Assembly (NCBI GenBank): GCA_964569015.1
Contig: CAZMSN010000002.1
Coordinates: 1-64,000, forward strand
Reading direction: 5' to 3'
Length of the DNA stretch: 64,000 bases
Source of the DNA: CAYQEC01 sp964569015
GTDB taxonomy: Bacteria > Actinomycetota > Acidimicrobiia > Spongiisociales > UBA5794
Shown here piece by piece: positions 34,176 to 42,541 of the stretch; the stretch's first letter is position 1; every line of letters begins with the position of its first letter. The position numbers and the translations under genes are program-made. Below the pieces are notes generated by a model that worked only from the letters and a program-made list of their open reading frames with translations, had not been told where the DNA came from and searched no databases.

Positions 34176-35182
34176 AGTCGTCGCTTGAAATCCTCCAGGA
34201 GATCTACGGAAGTGGCATCCACGCCGGCCATCTCGGCCATTGCGACGGATGCCACATCTCCCACGAACGCGAGGCTGAAGAAGCGAGAAACAGCATCCTC
34301 ACCCTGCGCCCTCACCTCTCCCACTATCTCGACCTTCTCCTCCAGGATCTCCCGCGTTAGGTCGAGACGCCTCTTCACCCGCGGGTGATCCCCCTCGTCA
34401 TGGAGGACCACCAACCCGATGGAGCGCCGCCCCAGCTCGGGCAGGCCCGACCAGCCTGCGATCTCGTTGTGATCGAGCTCGGGAACCTGCGCCGCATAGG
34501 CGGGCATCTTGGCGTTCTCGTTGATCTGCGTCTTCCACCTGATCGCCGCCAGCCCGGCGAGCCCGATCCCGCCATAGATCACGGTCAAACGCCGATCGAG
34601 GCCCTCTGCCAGATCACGGCCGAGGGCGACGCCCGGGCCATCGCCGTCACCAGCCAATGCCTCCAGCTCCGATGCCGCCGCGAGCAAGGCAGGGCGCGGG
34701 TCGTCGATCAGCCCGACCCCGTGGAGAAGGCGCAGCACCGCCCCGGTCTGGTGTCCCAGAGCGGCGCGCGGCTGGAGCCCGGCCGGCACGATGACCGCCG
34801 GGTACCGCGCAGTCGCGGCCATCTCTCCGACCAAGCCGCCGGTGGTGACCACCGCGACCCGGAGCCCGATTCGGGCAGCGTCCTCGATGGCCGACAGCGT
34901 CTCCTCGGTGTTCCCGGAGTAGGAGACCGCGATCACGAGGGGGTGAACGTCCCCCACCCACGGCGGAAGGTCGTAGCCCTGGTGCACGCTGGCGCGATGT
35001 CCCGACTCGGCGAGGAGGAGCGCCGCGACCCGTGCCGCCATGCCCGAACCGCCCATCCCGACCAGGAGCACATCGTGCGCCGGCTCGAGCTCCGGAGTGT
35101 CCAAGCCGGCGGTGAGACGGAGCTGGCTCGGCATGGCGAGAACGTGGGCCAGCATCTCCGATGATGTTCGATCAGACCCCAT
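34163..35182 (-). CDS. SIS-domain protein, phosphoglucose/phosphomannose isomerase type
   Basis: 339 aa. Two SIS halves: VLLVGMGGSGMAARVAALLL and VIAVSYSGNTEETLSAIEDA in the first, and a C-terminal bifunctional PGI/PMI domain (RWKTQINENAKMPAYAAQVPELDHNEIAGW). Members interconvert fructose-6-phosphate with glucose- or mannose-6-phosphate. Placed between phosphomannomutase and ahcY, it likely supplies mannose-6-phosphate for envelope glycans. It overlaps the mutase gene by 11 bp. Confidence 0.9.
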   Translation of the reverse strand: MGSDRTSSEMLAHVLAMPSQLRLTAGLDTPELEPAHDVLLVGMGGSGMAARVAALLLAESGHRASVHQGYDLPPWVGDVHPLVIAVSYSGNTEETLSAIEDAARIGLRVAVVTTGGLVGEMAATARYPAVIVPAGLQPRAALGHQTGAVLRLLHGVGLIDDPRPALLAAASELEALAGDGDGPGVALGRDLAEGLDRRLTVIYGGIGLAGLAAIRWKTQINENAKMPAYAAQVPELDHNEIAGWSGLPELGRRSIGLVVLHDEGDHPRVKRRLDLTREILEEKVEIVGEVRAQGEDAVSRFFSLAFVGDVASVAMAEMAGVDATSVDLLEDFKRRLWEG

Positions 35183-36689
35183 CTGCAGGCGTCGCTTCCT
35201 CGATCAGCATCACCGGGATGCCATCTTCGATCCGATAGCGCAGCCGGCACTTCGAACACACGAGAGACGGAGGCTCGGCGACCTCCGCCAGTTCCCCTCC
35301 ACACGAAGGGCACTGCATGATCTCCAGGAGACCCTCGGGAAGCAGTGATGTCACACCGCCCACCTCCTCAACGATGGTCCTCACCCGCGCCACGAGCTCC
35401 TCGACAGTGTCCTCGTCGGGCGCCTCCACATTGAGTCGGAGTACCGGTTCGGTGTTCGACGGCCGCAGATTGAACCAGGTCGCGCCGAGATCGATGGTGA
35501 GTCCGTCGAGCCGATCGGTGGCCGCCGTTGGGAACGCGGCTTCCGCCCGATCGAGGACCGCTTCCTTGTTCTCCACCGTGAAGTTGCGCTCTCCCGACTG
35601 TGCGTACGGCTCGAACTCGCGGCGGATCACCGAGAGACGACGACCATCTTCGGAGAGCACCTGAAGCAGCACCAGCATGGCGAGGATGCCCGAGTCGGCC
35701 CGGTAGTTGTCCCGAAAGTAGTAGTGGCCGGAGTGCTCGCCACCGAAGACGGCGCCGGTCTGCGCCATCACCTGTTTGATGAACGAATGGCCCACGCGGG
35801 TCCGGATAGGGGTACCGCCCGCGGCCCGCACCATCTCAGGAACCGCCTTGGAGCATATGAGATTGTGAATGATGCTCGCTCCGGGCTCTCGGCCGAGGTA
35901 CCACCGGGCGATGATGCCGGTCACAGTGCTGCCGGGAAGGGGCCGCAGCTCATCGTCGATGAAGAACGCCCGATCGGCATCACCGTCGAAGGCCACTCCC
36001 AAATCGGCCTCCGTCTCCTGCATGAGCTTCTCGAGATCACGCAGGTTCTCCGGGCGCAACGGGTCCGGGTGATGGTTGGGGAAACTCCCGTCGGGCTCCA
36101 GGTAGAGGCCGATCAGCTCGGCAGGTATGCGCTCGAAGACGGCCGGTACCGCCACGCCGGCGACGCCGTTGCCACCGTCGGCTGCCACCCGCAGGGCCGC
36201 GAGCGCATCGACGTCGACGACCGAGGTGACGTGATCGACATAGCCGCCAAGGATGTCGACCGACCGCACCTCTGCCGTCCCGGTGCCGGTTGGGCCTTCG
36301 GCCACGAGGCGCTTGATCTCGGCGAGACCCGTCTCCTCGCCCACGGGAGCGGCCCCGGCGAGACACAGCTTGATGCCGTTGTAGCCCTTCGGATTGTGCG
36401 AGGCAGTGATCATGACGCCGGGCTCGTCCAGCGAGCCGGCGGCGTAGTAGACCATGTCGGTGGTGATCATCCCCAGGTCATCGACCGCCACGCCTTCTGA
36501 ACAGATGCCCTCGATGAGAGCAGCGGCCAGCTCGGGCGACGACTCCCGACAGTCCCGCCCCACCGCGACGCGCTCGGCGCCGGTGTGGACCGCGAAGGCA
36601 GCCCCGATGCGGCGGGCGGTGCCGGCATCGAGCTCCTCGGGGACGAGGCCACGAATGTCATAGGCCTTGAAGATCCGATCGATGTTCAT
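35172..36689 (-). CDS. Phosphomannomutase/phosphoglucomutase fused to Trm112-like zinc ribbon
   Basis: 505 aa from ATG 36689. Residues 1-450 are an alpha-D-phosphohexomutase: phosphoserine loop ITASHNPKGYNG, metal loop FDGDADRAFF, sugar loop GGEHSGHYYFRD and phosphate loop RPSNTEPVLR. Residues about 455-500 are a Trm112/UPF0434-like zinc ribbon (CPSCGG...LVCSKCRLRYRIEDGIPVML). The mutase makes mannose-1-phosphate or glucose-1-phosphate for GDP-mannose and polysaccharides. The ribbon may bind a partner; its role is unknown. The gene is divergent from the GT2 at 36769. Confidence 0.92.
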   Translation of the reverse strand: MNIDRIFKAYDIRGLVPEELDAGTARRIGAAFAVHTGAERVAVGRDCRESSPELAAALIEGICSEGVAVDDLGMITTDMVYYAAGSLDEPGVMITASHNPKGYNGIKLCLAGAAPVGEETGLAEIKRLVAEGPTGTGTAEVRSVDILGGYVDHVTSVVDVDALAALRVAADGGNGVAGVAVPAVFERIPAELIGLYLEPDGSFPNHHPDPLRPENLRDLEKLMQETEADLGVAFDGDADRAFFIDDELRPLPGSTVTGIIARWYLGREPGASIIHNLICSKAVPEMVRAAGGTPIRTRVGHSFIKQVMAQTGAVFGGEHSGHYYFRDNYRADSGILAMLVLLQVLSEDGRRLSVIRREFEPYAQSGERNFTVENKEAVLDRAEAAFPTAATDRLDGLTIDLGATWFNLRPSNTEPVLRLNVEAPDEDTVEELVARVRTIVEEVGGVTSLLPEGLLEIMQCPSCGGELAEVAEPPSLVCSKCRLRYRIEDGIPVMLIEEATPADGV

Positions 36690-36768
36690 CACACGGAGTC
36701 TACGGCGCCACCCCGTCGATCCGGAGCGCCGATGGGAATAGGCCCGCTGCCTCCTACACTCCGGGCCC

Positions 36769-37473
36769 ATGGCAGCCCCATCGATCGCGGTCGTCATCCC
36801 CATCCACAACGAGGCCGCATACCTCCCCGAAGCCCTCCCCCGCCTCTTCGCCGAGCTGGCGGAAGTGTCCGCGCCGGTGACCGTGACATTCGCCGAGAAC
36901 GGCTCCACCGACGGCACGGGCGATCTGGTGCGATCGCTCAGCCCCCGATATCCCGGGATCCGGCTCCTCGAGCTCGCTGCACCCGACTACGGCGCCGCCA
37001 TGCGCGCCGGATTCCTGGCATCACAGGGCGACTGGGTGGTGAACTTCGACATCGACTACTTCTCCGGTGACTTCCTGCGGCAGGTTTTGGAGCGTTCAGA
37101 CGAGTCGGATGTCGTGGTGGCCTCCAAGCGCGCCCCGGGTTCGGAGGATCATCGGGGCCGGTTCCGGCGCCTCGCAACCTGGGGTTTCAATCTCATCCTG
37201 CGCCTGCTCCTCGGCTCCAAGGTGTCGGACACTCACGGGATGAAGGCGCTGCGGAGGGCCGTCGTCGACGAGATCGCGCCGCGGGTCGTCTCGAGACAGG
37301 ATCTCTTCGACACGGAGCTCGTCATCCGTGCCGAGCGAGCCGGCTACCGCATCACCGAGGTGCCAGTGATCGTCGATGAGCAGCGCCAGGCGAGATCGAG
37401 CCTGCTGCGGCGGGTGCCCCGGACACTGCGCGGCGTGTGGCGCATCCGCCGATCCCTTCGGAACTCGGGGTGA
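36769..37473 (+). CDS. Family 2 glycosyltransferase, dolichol-phosphate-mannose-synthase type
   Basis: 234 aa, soluble GT-A fold: IAVVIPIHNEAAYLPEAL, the NGSTDGTGDLV loop, a D-x-D-like FDIDYFSG and SDTHGMKALRR. No C-terminal membrane domain. Such enzymes move mannose or glucose from a nucleotide sugar to polyprenyl phosphate for use outside the membrane; the neighbouring large membrane protein and GtrA remnant fit a polyprenyl-sugar pathway. Confidence 0.88.
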   Translation: MAAPSIAVVIPIHNEAAYLPEALPRLFAELAEVSAPVTVTFAENGSTDGTGDLVRSLSPRYPGIRLLELAAPDYGAAMRAGFLASQGDWVVNFDIDYFSGDFLRQVLERSDESDVVVASKRAPGSEDHRGRFRRLATWGFNLILRLLLGSKVSDTHGMKALRRAVVDEIAPRVVSRQDLFDTELVIRAERAGYRITEVPVIVDEQRQARSSLLRRVPRTLRGVWRIRRSLRNSG

Positions 37474-37537
37474 GGTGCCGGAAAACGCCGATGGCCGGCA
37501 GATCTTCCGTCGACGAGGCGCCGCCGGCGATCGATTC

Positions 37538-37882
37538 TCAGAAGACGATGTCGCGGTAGCCGGCGAACTCGGGAATGATGATGATCACCGCCGCCGCCAG
37601 GAAGGCGAGGTTGGCCTCGGTGCGGTTCAGGGGCCCCTGCAGCGCGTTCGCCCCGTTGACGAGCAGGGTCGTCAAGTCCCACGCCACCAGATTCGCCGCG
37701 GAGGCGCGCCGCGTCTCCGAGCCGGAAACGGGCCGTCGGTGAGCTGGAAGGTCCGGCGCCGGATGGGGGGGGGACGTGAAGGTGGCGAAGGCCGCCACCG
37801 TGTTGGTGACACCGATGAAGCTCACCTTCACGAGATGCCGGAAGGCTTCGAGAGTGAAGGAGCTCTCGAGATTGCGCTTCAC
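37538..37882 (-). pseudogene. Degraded GtrA-like gene
   Basis: GTG 37882 overlaps the previous stop (GTGA). The product begins like GtrA membrane proteins (LEAFRHLVKVSFIGVTNTVAAFATF) and ends with AANLVAW..LLVNGANAL..NLAFLAAAVIIIIPEFAGYRDIVF. The second helix is missing: after a 9-base homopolymer (37765-37773, C on the coding strand) the frame codes SPPHPAPDLPAHRRP, while the +1 frame codes RRRTFQLTDGPF, which fits the NRRWTF loop of GtrA. Two compensating indels plus a deletion explain it; sequencing error at the homopolymer is possible. GtrA proteins flip polyprenyl-linked sugars. Confidence 0.65.
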
Positions 37883-40119
37883 TGAACCGTCTCGCTCCGT
37901 GGCGATGTGCGATGGAAGCGCCGCCGTACCCACCAGACGGCGATCAGGCCGACCAGGCCCCCGAGGGTCAGCAGCTTGCCGAGATTCTCCGCCCACGTGT
38001 CGCTGAACTCGATCACGACCTCCTCCTGGGTCGGCACCACCACCATCAACGACGGCGTCGCCCGATACGGGCCTTCGGCCCCGGTGGCTTCCCAATTGGG
38101 GAAGTAGGAGACCTTGACGAGGTGGGGTACCCCGACGGCGCTCGTGCGGAACGAGATGCGGTGATCCTCGAGCACGATGTCGGATACCACGGCGTCCTCG
38201 GTCGCCAGCGCCGATCCGACGTCGTAGGGACCTTCCACGTCCTCGACGCGCAACCAATCATCGGGTCCTTCGGCCACTACCCAGTGATCGAGCTGATCGA
38301 GCTGGCCATACCACTCCAGTGCCATGTCGACGAAGTCATCGCCCTCGTACACCGCCGGTGTGAACGAGGCGATATCGACCAGTGAGCTCTCGGGGAGCGC
38401 GAAGACGGTCCACGGCTCGGCGTACGCCACCTGCTCCAGCCCTGCGTTGCGGGCCGCCTCGGTCGCTTGATCGCTCATGCTCACGTAGTAGGCGACGTCG
38501 AACAGCTCCAGGTGCGCCAGGGCGCGCCCATCGAAGAAGTGCGATCCATCCCGGCTGATCATGTGCCCGTAGTCGAGGCCGCGCACAGGATTCGACGGCT
38601 TGATGCTCACCTCGGCAGCGTTGAGGAAGTGGAAGGGCGTCGTCAGCGACGACTCGAAGAACACTCCCTCCATCGAGGGATGCTCGTCGCTCCAGTATGG
38701 GAACAGCATGAGCGCCATGGACGTCCCGTATTTGTTCAGCTCGTCGCTCGCCGCCTCCCACATGATCCGACCGGGCGGCAGAGCATCGACCTCCTCCATC
38801 AGCGCCGCCAGCTGCGTGTAGTTCTCTCCCTTGCCCTCATAGCCGGTGTAGTTCCATCGGGCCCAGCCGGGGACGTCGTGGATACCGGCCACCGTCACGT
38901 TGAGGAGGATCAAGAGAACGACGAATCCCCCAACCGCCAGGTTCTGGCGACGCTGCGGCAACATCCGGGCGACTGTGACCAGTGCGAGACCGACGGCGAT
39001 CCCCGCGAACAGATACATCCCCATGTACCAGTAGGGCAGCAGCCGGGCGTTGTACACCTTGGTGAAGCCGGTCAGGGGAATGAGCCAGTAGACGATGAAC
39101 GGGAGAACGGTCATCGTGGCCAGCACGGCGACATCCTCCCGGCGCAGCAACGTCCACACGAAGCCGATCAGGCCCAGTGCCACGATTGGGATGAACTCGT
39201 TGGGCAGCGGTGATCCGAAGCCGGCGTCACCCAGGAGAGCCTTGACCGGGCTCCAGCCCATGTCGGTGGTCATCCCCTGCATGATGCGAACCGCCACCGG
39301 CAACGCCCAGAACGCCGCCAGCGCGAACCCGACAAACCATGAAGTCGCGAGCGTGCGCGGACCACGCCGGCGTAGCAGGAGAGGCAGCGAAACGACGACC
39401 ACCACGAGCGTGGTGATCAGGTGGCTCAGCGCGGTCAGCGCCAGCAGGATTCCCGCCTTCGGCGTCAGCCCGCGACCCTCCCTGGTGTCTCGGATCACCG
39501 TCGCCAGGTAGAACAGTGAGAAGGCGAAGGACCAGGAGAACGAGAATTCCCCGGCGAGGGTCGACTTGATGTTCGCACCGAAGATGCTGAAGCTCTCCAT
39601 GAACACCAACATCGTGCCGGTCATGGTCGCCACCGCCGCCACGACCCGGGAGGAACCGATGCTCCTCGCCATCATGTAGGCGGCTGCCGGGAGCGCCAGC
39701 AGCCCGGCGACGGTGACCAGCTTGAAGGCAACCCCGTACGGCAGCAACAGATCGAGCAGCACGGTGACCAGCGCCGGGAGCGGGAAATAGAAGTACAGGA
39801 CCGGAAAGCCGGCATACCAATCGTTGCTCCAGCCAAGGATCCGCCCCGCGGGGAGGAGGCTGTCGCGCAGGTACTGGGGGAGGAGCACGTGAGCGCCCAT
39901 GTCACCGCCGGTCGGCGTGTTGGCTGTGAGCAGTGCGGGCCAATGGAACTCGACCGAGAAGTAGGGGAACCCTGCCCGTGAGGAATAGTTGTCGACCACG
40001 CCGAGCATGACCAGCAGGATCAGCGTCGTTGCTGCGACGATGGCGGCGATGGCCAGCGTCTTGCCGATGGGCCGACGGCGTCGAGAGGGCGGCGGAGGAA
40101 CCGCGGAGGTCACGTTCAC
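37879..40119 (-). CDS. Large membrane protein, PTPS-related/YfhO-like
   Basis: 746 aa. An N-terminal helix, then an extracytoplasmic loop GGDMGAHVLLPQYLRDSLLP, about ten further membrane helices and a large C-terminal external domain (about 430-700), closed by a last helix and basic tail. The pattern matches the '6-pyruvoyl-tetrahydropterin synthase related' membrane family, GT-C-like proteins that probably move sugars from polyprenyl carriers. It sits with a DPM-type GT2 and a GtrA remnant, so a surface glycosylation role is likely. The exact acceptor is unknown. Confidence 0.75.
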   Translation of the reverse strand: MNVTSAVPPPPSRRRRPIGKTLAIAAIVAATTLILLVMLGVVDNYSSRAGFPYFSVEFHWPALLTANTPTGGDMGAHVLLPQYLRDSLLPAGRILGWSNDWYAGFPVLYFYFPLPALVTVLLDLLLPYGVAFKLVTVAGLLALPAAAYMMARSIGSSRVVAAVATMTGTMLVFMESFSIFGANIKSTLAGEFSFSWSFAFSLFYLATVIRDTREGRGLTPKAGILLALTALSHLITTLVVVVVSLPLLLRRRGPRTLATSWFVGFALAAFWALPVAVRIMQGMTTDMGWSPVKALLGDAGFGSPLPNEFIPIVALGLIGFVWTLLRREDVAVLATMTVLPFIVYWLIPLTGFTKVYNARLLPYWYMGMYLFAGIAVGLALVTVARMLPQRRQNLAVGGFVVLLILLNVTVAGIHDVPGWARWNYTGYEGKGENYTQLAALMEEVDALPPGRIMWEAASDELNKYGTSMALMLFPYWSDEHPSMEGVFFESSLTTPFHFLNAAEVSIKPSNPVRGLDYGHMISRDGSHFFDGRALAHLELFDVAYYVSMSDQATEAARNAGLEQVAYAEPWTVFALPESSLVDIASFTPAVYEGDDFVDMALEWYGQLDQLDHWVVAEGPDDWLRVEDVEGPYDVGSALATEDAVVSDIVLEDHRISFRTSAVGVPHLVKVSYFPNWEATGAEGPYRATPSLMVVVPTQEEVVIEFSDTWAENLGKLLTLGGLVGLIAVWWVRRRFHRTSPRSETVQ

Positions 40120-40156
40120 CGGCAGGAGGCTAGCGACGCACCGCGCTTGCGCAGGC

Positions 40157-40366
40157 TCAGGACCGGGTGCGGCGTGCCAGATCGAGCACGGTTTCGAGCC
40201 TCAGTTCTTCGCCGTCGCGGTTCCACCAACGTGTCTCGCACTGGTGGCACGAACAGAACTTGACCTCGGTTCCATCCGGCAACGTCAGCTCGATCTCGAT
40301 CACGTTGTTCGCCCCGCAAACCGCGCACTCCAACGGCGCGGCGGGAACGCCGCGTTTCCTAGCCAT
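40157..40366 (-). CDS. Small zinc-ribbon protein
   Basis: 69 aa. Two Cys pairs in CAVCGANNVIEI and CSCHQCETRWW, separated by about 20 residues, form a probable zinc ribbon. A basic N-terminus and a helical tail complete it. Lies 37 bp upstream of the large membrane protein gene. No further function is recognised. Confidence 0.7.
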   Translation of the reverse strand: MARKRGVPAAPLECAVCGANNVIEIELTLPDGTEVKFCSCHQCETRWWNRDGEELRLETVLDLARRTRS

Positions 40367-40512
40367 GGTTCGTTGATCGTACTACACGCGCCGCGTCGAG
40401 ACGGCGACAATCAGGCCGGCGAGAGCATCCGGCGAGTCGCCTCGACGTGATTCAGCCCAGAGCCGCCCGGGTTCTCGGGCGCACGGCGACGGCGAATGCG
40501 ACTCCCCCTCGC

Positions 40513-40797
40513 TCAACTGCCGGCGGCTTCAGGAATCTCATCGAGCTTCCCTACATAGCGCGAACGGCGCTTGCCGTCCTCAGACCAATACGCGTACCAG
40601 TAGGGACCGTGGGGACACCGGCTACAGGACGCCTTGCCGCATTTGACCCACCGTCGCCGGAGCTTCACACCCGGATCCGCCGACGAGAGTGCCACGCCTC
40701 GTCGCTCGAGCCGTGCCTGCGCCAAGATGAGGAGACGACGCAACTCGTGCTCGTCCATGTCCCGGACCGCCTCGAGTACCTCACGATCGATGGGCAT
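40513..40797 (-). CDS. DUF6788-like small Cys-motif protein
   Basis: 94 aa. A helical half (DREVLEAVRDMDEHELRRLL) followed by VKCGKASCSRCPHGPYWYAYW and KRRSRYVGKL, the pattern of DUF6788 proteins often found beside mobile elements, though none is visible here. Three Cys suggest metal binding. It follows the DUF3499 gene by 9 bp and may be cotranscribed. Confidence 0.7.
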   Translation of the reverse strand: MPIDREVLEAVRDMDEHELRRLLILAQARLERRGVALSSADPGVKLRRRWVKCGKASCSRCPHGPYWYAYWSEDGKRRSRYVGKLDEIPEAAGS

Positions 40798-40806
40798 TCC
40801 CCTACC

Positions 40807-41028
40807 TCAAGCAACATCCGGTACCGAGAACAGCCGCATGGGTGTGCGCCGGTCCTCGAGCACCCAGCCAACCGGTGGGCTCAAGCGATCGGCGTGCCGA
40901 TCACACAGCCCGTATCCGGTACCCTCGATGACAGAGCCGACGCCACACAGCCACATCAACTGATCCTGGTAGACGTACGCCATGACGCACGTCGCCGGGG
41001 CATCACATCGACAGCAATCGTTCCTCAT
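40807..41028 (-). CDS. DUF3499 family protein
   Basis: 73 aa. Zinc-ligand pattern CCRCDAPATC at the start, YVYQDQLMWLCGVG in the middle and LCDRHADRLSPPVGW near the end match the actinobacterial DUF3499 family. In Mycobacterium its homologue neighbours pmmA and the F420 gene fbiA, as here. The role is unknown. Confidence 0.85.
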   Translation of the reverse strand: MRNDCCRCDAPATCVMAYVYQDQLMWLCGVGSVIEGTGYGLCDRHADRLSPPVGWVLEDRRTPMRLFSVPDVA

Positions 41029-41146
41029 CCACGCCGCAAGCTAGGGCACCGACCGTCCGGCGACAAGGATCTCGCACACCGCCCGCCTGCGCCGGAGCGA
41101 GCAGCACGACACCGGCCTCTCCGACCGGGGATTGTGGATGGCGAAC

Positions 41147-42541
41147 TCATTCGTCGACGGCTACCGCGGAGAAGTAGGCGATGCCGCGCTCGGCAATCGC
41201 GCTCCACCCAACCGAGATCGGCGTCGAGGATTCGATGCGATAGCCGCCGATAGAGCTGTCGTACTTCACCGGGGCTCCGAGAACGGACCCAGGTTCTACG
41301 AGCATCTTCTCGGCGGGATGGGCACCTTCGCCGAGCGGCTGCAGCGTCACGGTCGCCGGGGCTTCGCCACTGTTGAGGAGCCAGATCGTTGTCTCGGCGT
41401 CGGCCAGCGTCCCCGGCCCGGGCGCGAGCCAGCTTCGCGCCGCCTGAGAGGTCCCCACCGTGGCGGCGATGCGGTCACCTGCGGGAGCGGGTGCATCGGC
41501 CTCTTCGGTCTCTCCGGCCTCTTCCGCCTCATCGACAGTCGGTGCTTCCTCGGCCACGACCGTGGCGGCAACGGCTCCCGTCGCTCGCAACGTGAGCCCG
41601 AACGGTTCGTCGCCGTAGTCCTCCAGTGTGAACCGGTGCGGAATGCCGCGCGGCACATCGGCCACGATGGCTGCAACGACCGCCCCCGAAGTCGTGTTGA
41701 CATCGATCTCGACGGTCACATCGGACGGTCCGGGGTTGCTCACCACCAGGGCCGGAACGAGGTTGCCGTCGTTGACTACCGGGAACTCCCACGTCGTCGC
41801 CGGAGCGGTCCCAGGCCAGCTCCCTTCGTCGTCTCCGCCCGAGAGCGCCATCGCGGGGATGACGAGGCCTTCGCTGGTGGTCACGGTCAGCGCGAGATCA
41901 TCGAGGAACGGCACGATCGCAGTGAGATCCTTGTCAACCCAGCTCCGACCGGGCACGTCGATCGAGGACAGCTCTGCCAGCCCGGCTTCGCCAAACTCGC
42001 TGGTGCCGTCGACACTGACCTTGGCGTCTTCCGGAAATGGGTTGAAGAGACGGATGACCAGCGTTCTCCCGTCTCGGGTGGTGCCGCCCGGCAGATACCA
42101 GACCTTGGGAACCGAAGCGATACAGCGGTCGCCGGTGAGCAGATTGTCGGCACTCACCATCGCGGCGGCGGTCGCCGGCCCGTCGCTGAATTCGACGAAA
42201 CCGGGCGTGTCGCCGCGCCGTACGATCTCGGCGACATCCGCAACCTGCGCCCCCGGCCCTGTCATCACAAACGAGCCTTGGTCAGGTTCCTCGTTCGGGA
42301 TCGGGGACGGCATCGTCAGCGACACGTCGACGGGCACCGCCGAGGCCAGGAGGAACGATGAATCTCGTAGTGCACCCGACGAGACCCACGGGCAATACCA
42401 GACGCTCGATCGGGCCGACGCCGTGACGTCCTGATCGACCGGACCCGTGAACGACGGGAGCGGCGGCGGCTCGGGCTCCGGCATCACGACCGTCAAGGCC
42501 AGCAACACTGCGATCACGGTGGCGCCGAGAATGCGCTTCAC
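41147..42541 (-). CDS. DUF5719-type secreted protein
   Basis: 464 aa, GTG start 42541 overlapping the upstream GT stop (GTGA). One N-terminal membrane helix/signal (RILGATVIAVLLALTVV) followed by an external beta-rich region with repeated SVSV/TVEI strands (RTLVIRLFNPFPEDAKVSVD; ALVVSNPGPSDVTVEIDV) and a C-terminal half (ESSTPISVGWSAIAERG). The family is always next to large GT2 membrane proteins in actinomycetes and is presumably their envelope partner. An acidic EEAGETEEADAP linker lies near residue 340. Confidence 0.8.
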   Translation of the reverse strand: MKRILGATVIAVLLALTVVMPEPEPPPLPSFTGPVDQDVTASARSSVWYCPWVSSGALRDSSFLLASAVPVDVSLTMPSPIPNEEPDQGSFVMTGPGAQVADVAEIVRRGDTPGFVEFSDGPATAAAMVSADNLLTGDRCIASVPKVWYLPGGTTRDGRTLVIRLFNPFPEDAKVSVDGTSEFGEAGLAELSSIDVPGRSWVDKDLTAIVPFLDDLALTVTTSEGLVIPAMALSGGDDEGSWPGTAPATTWEFPVVNDGNLVPALVVSNPGPSDVTVEIDVNTTSGAVVAAIVADVPRGIPHRFTLEDYGDEPFGLTLRATGAVAATVVAEEAPTVDEAEEAGETEEADAPAPAGDRIAATVGTSQAARSWLAPGPGTLADAETTIWLLNSGEAPATVTLQPLGEGAHPAEKMLVEPGSVLGAPVKYDSSIGGYRIESSTPISVGWSAIAERGIAYFSAVAVDE

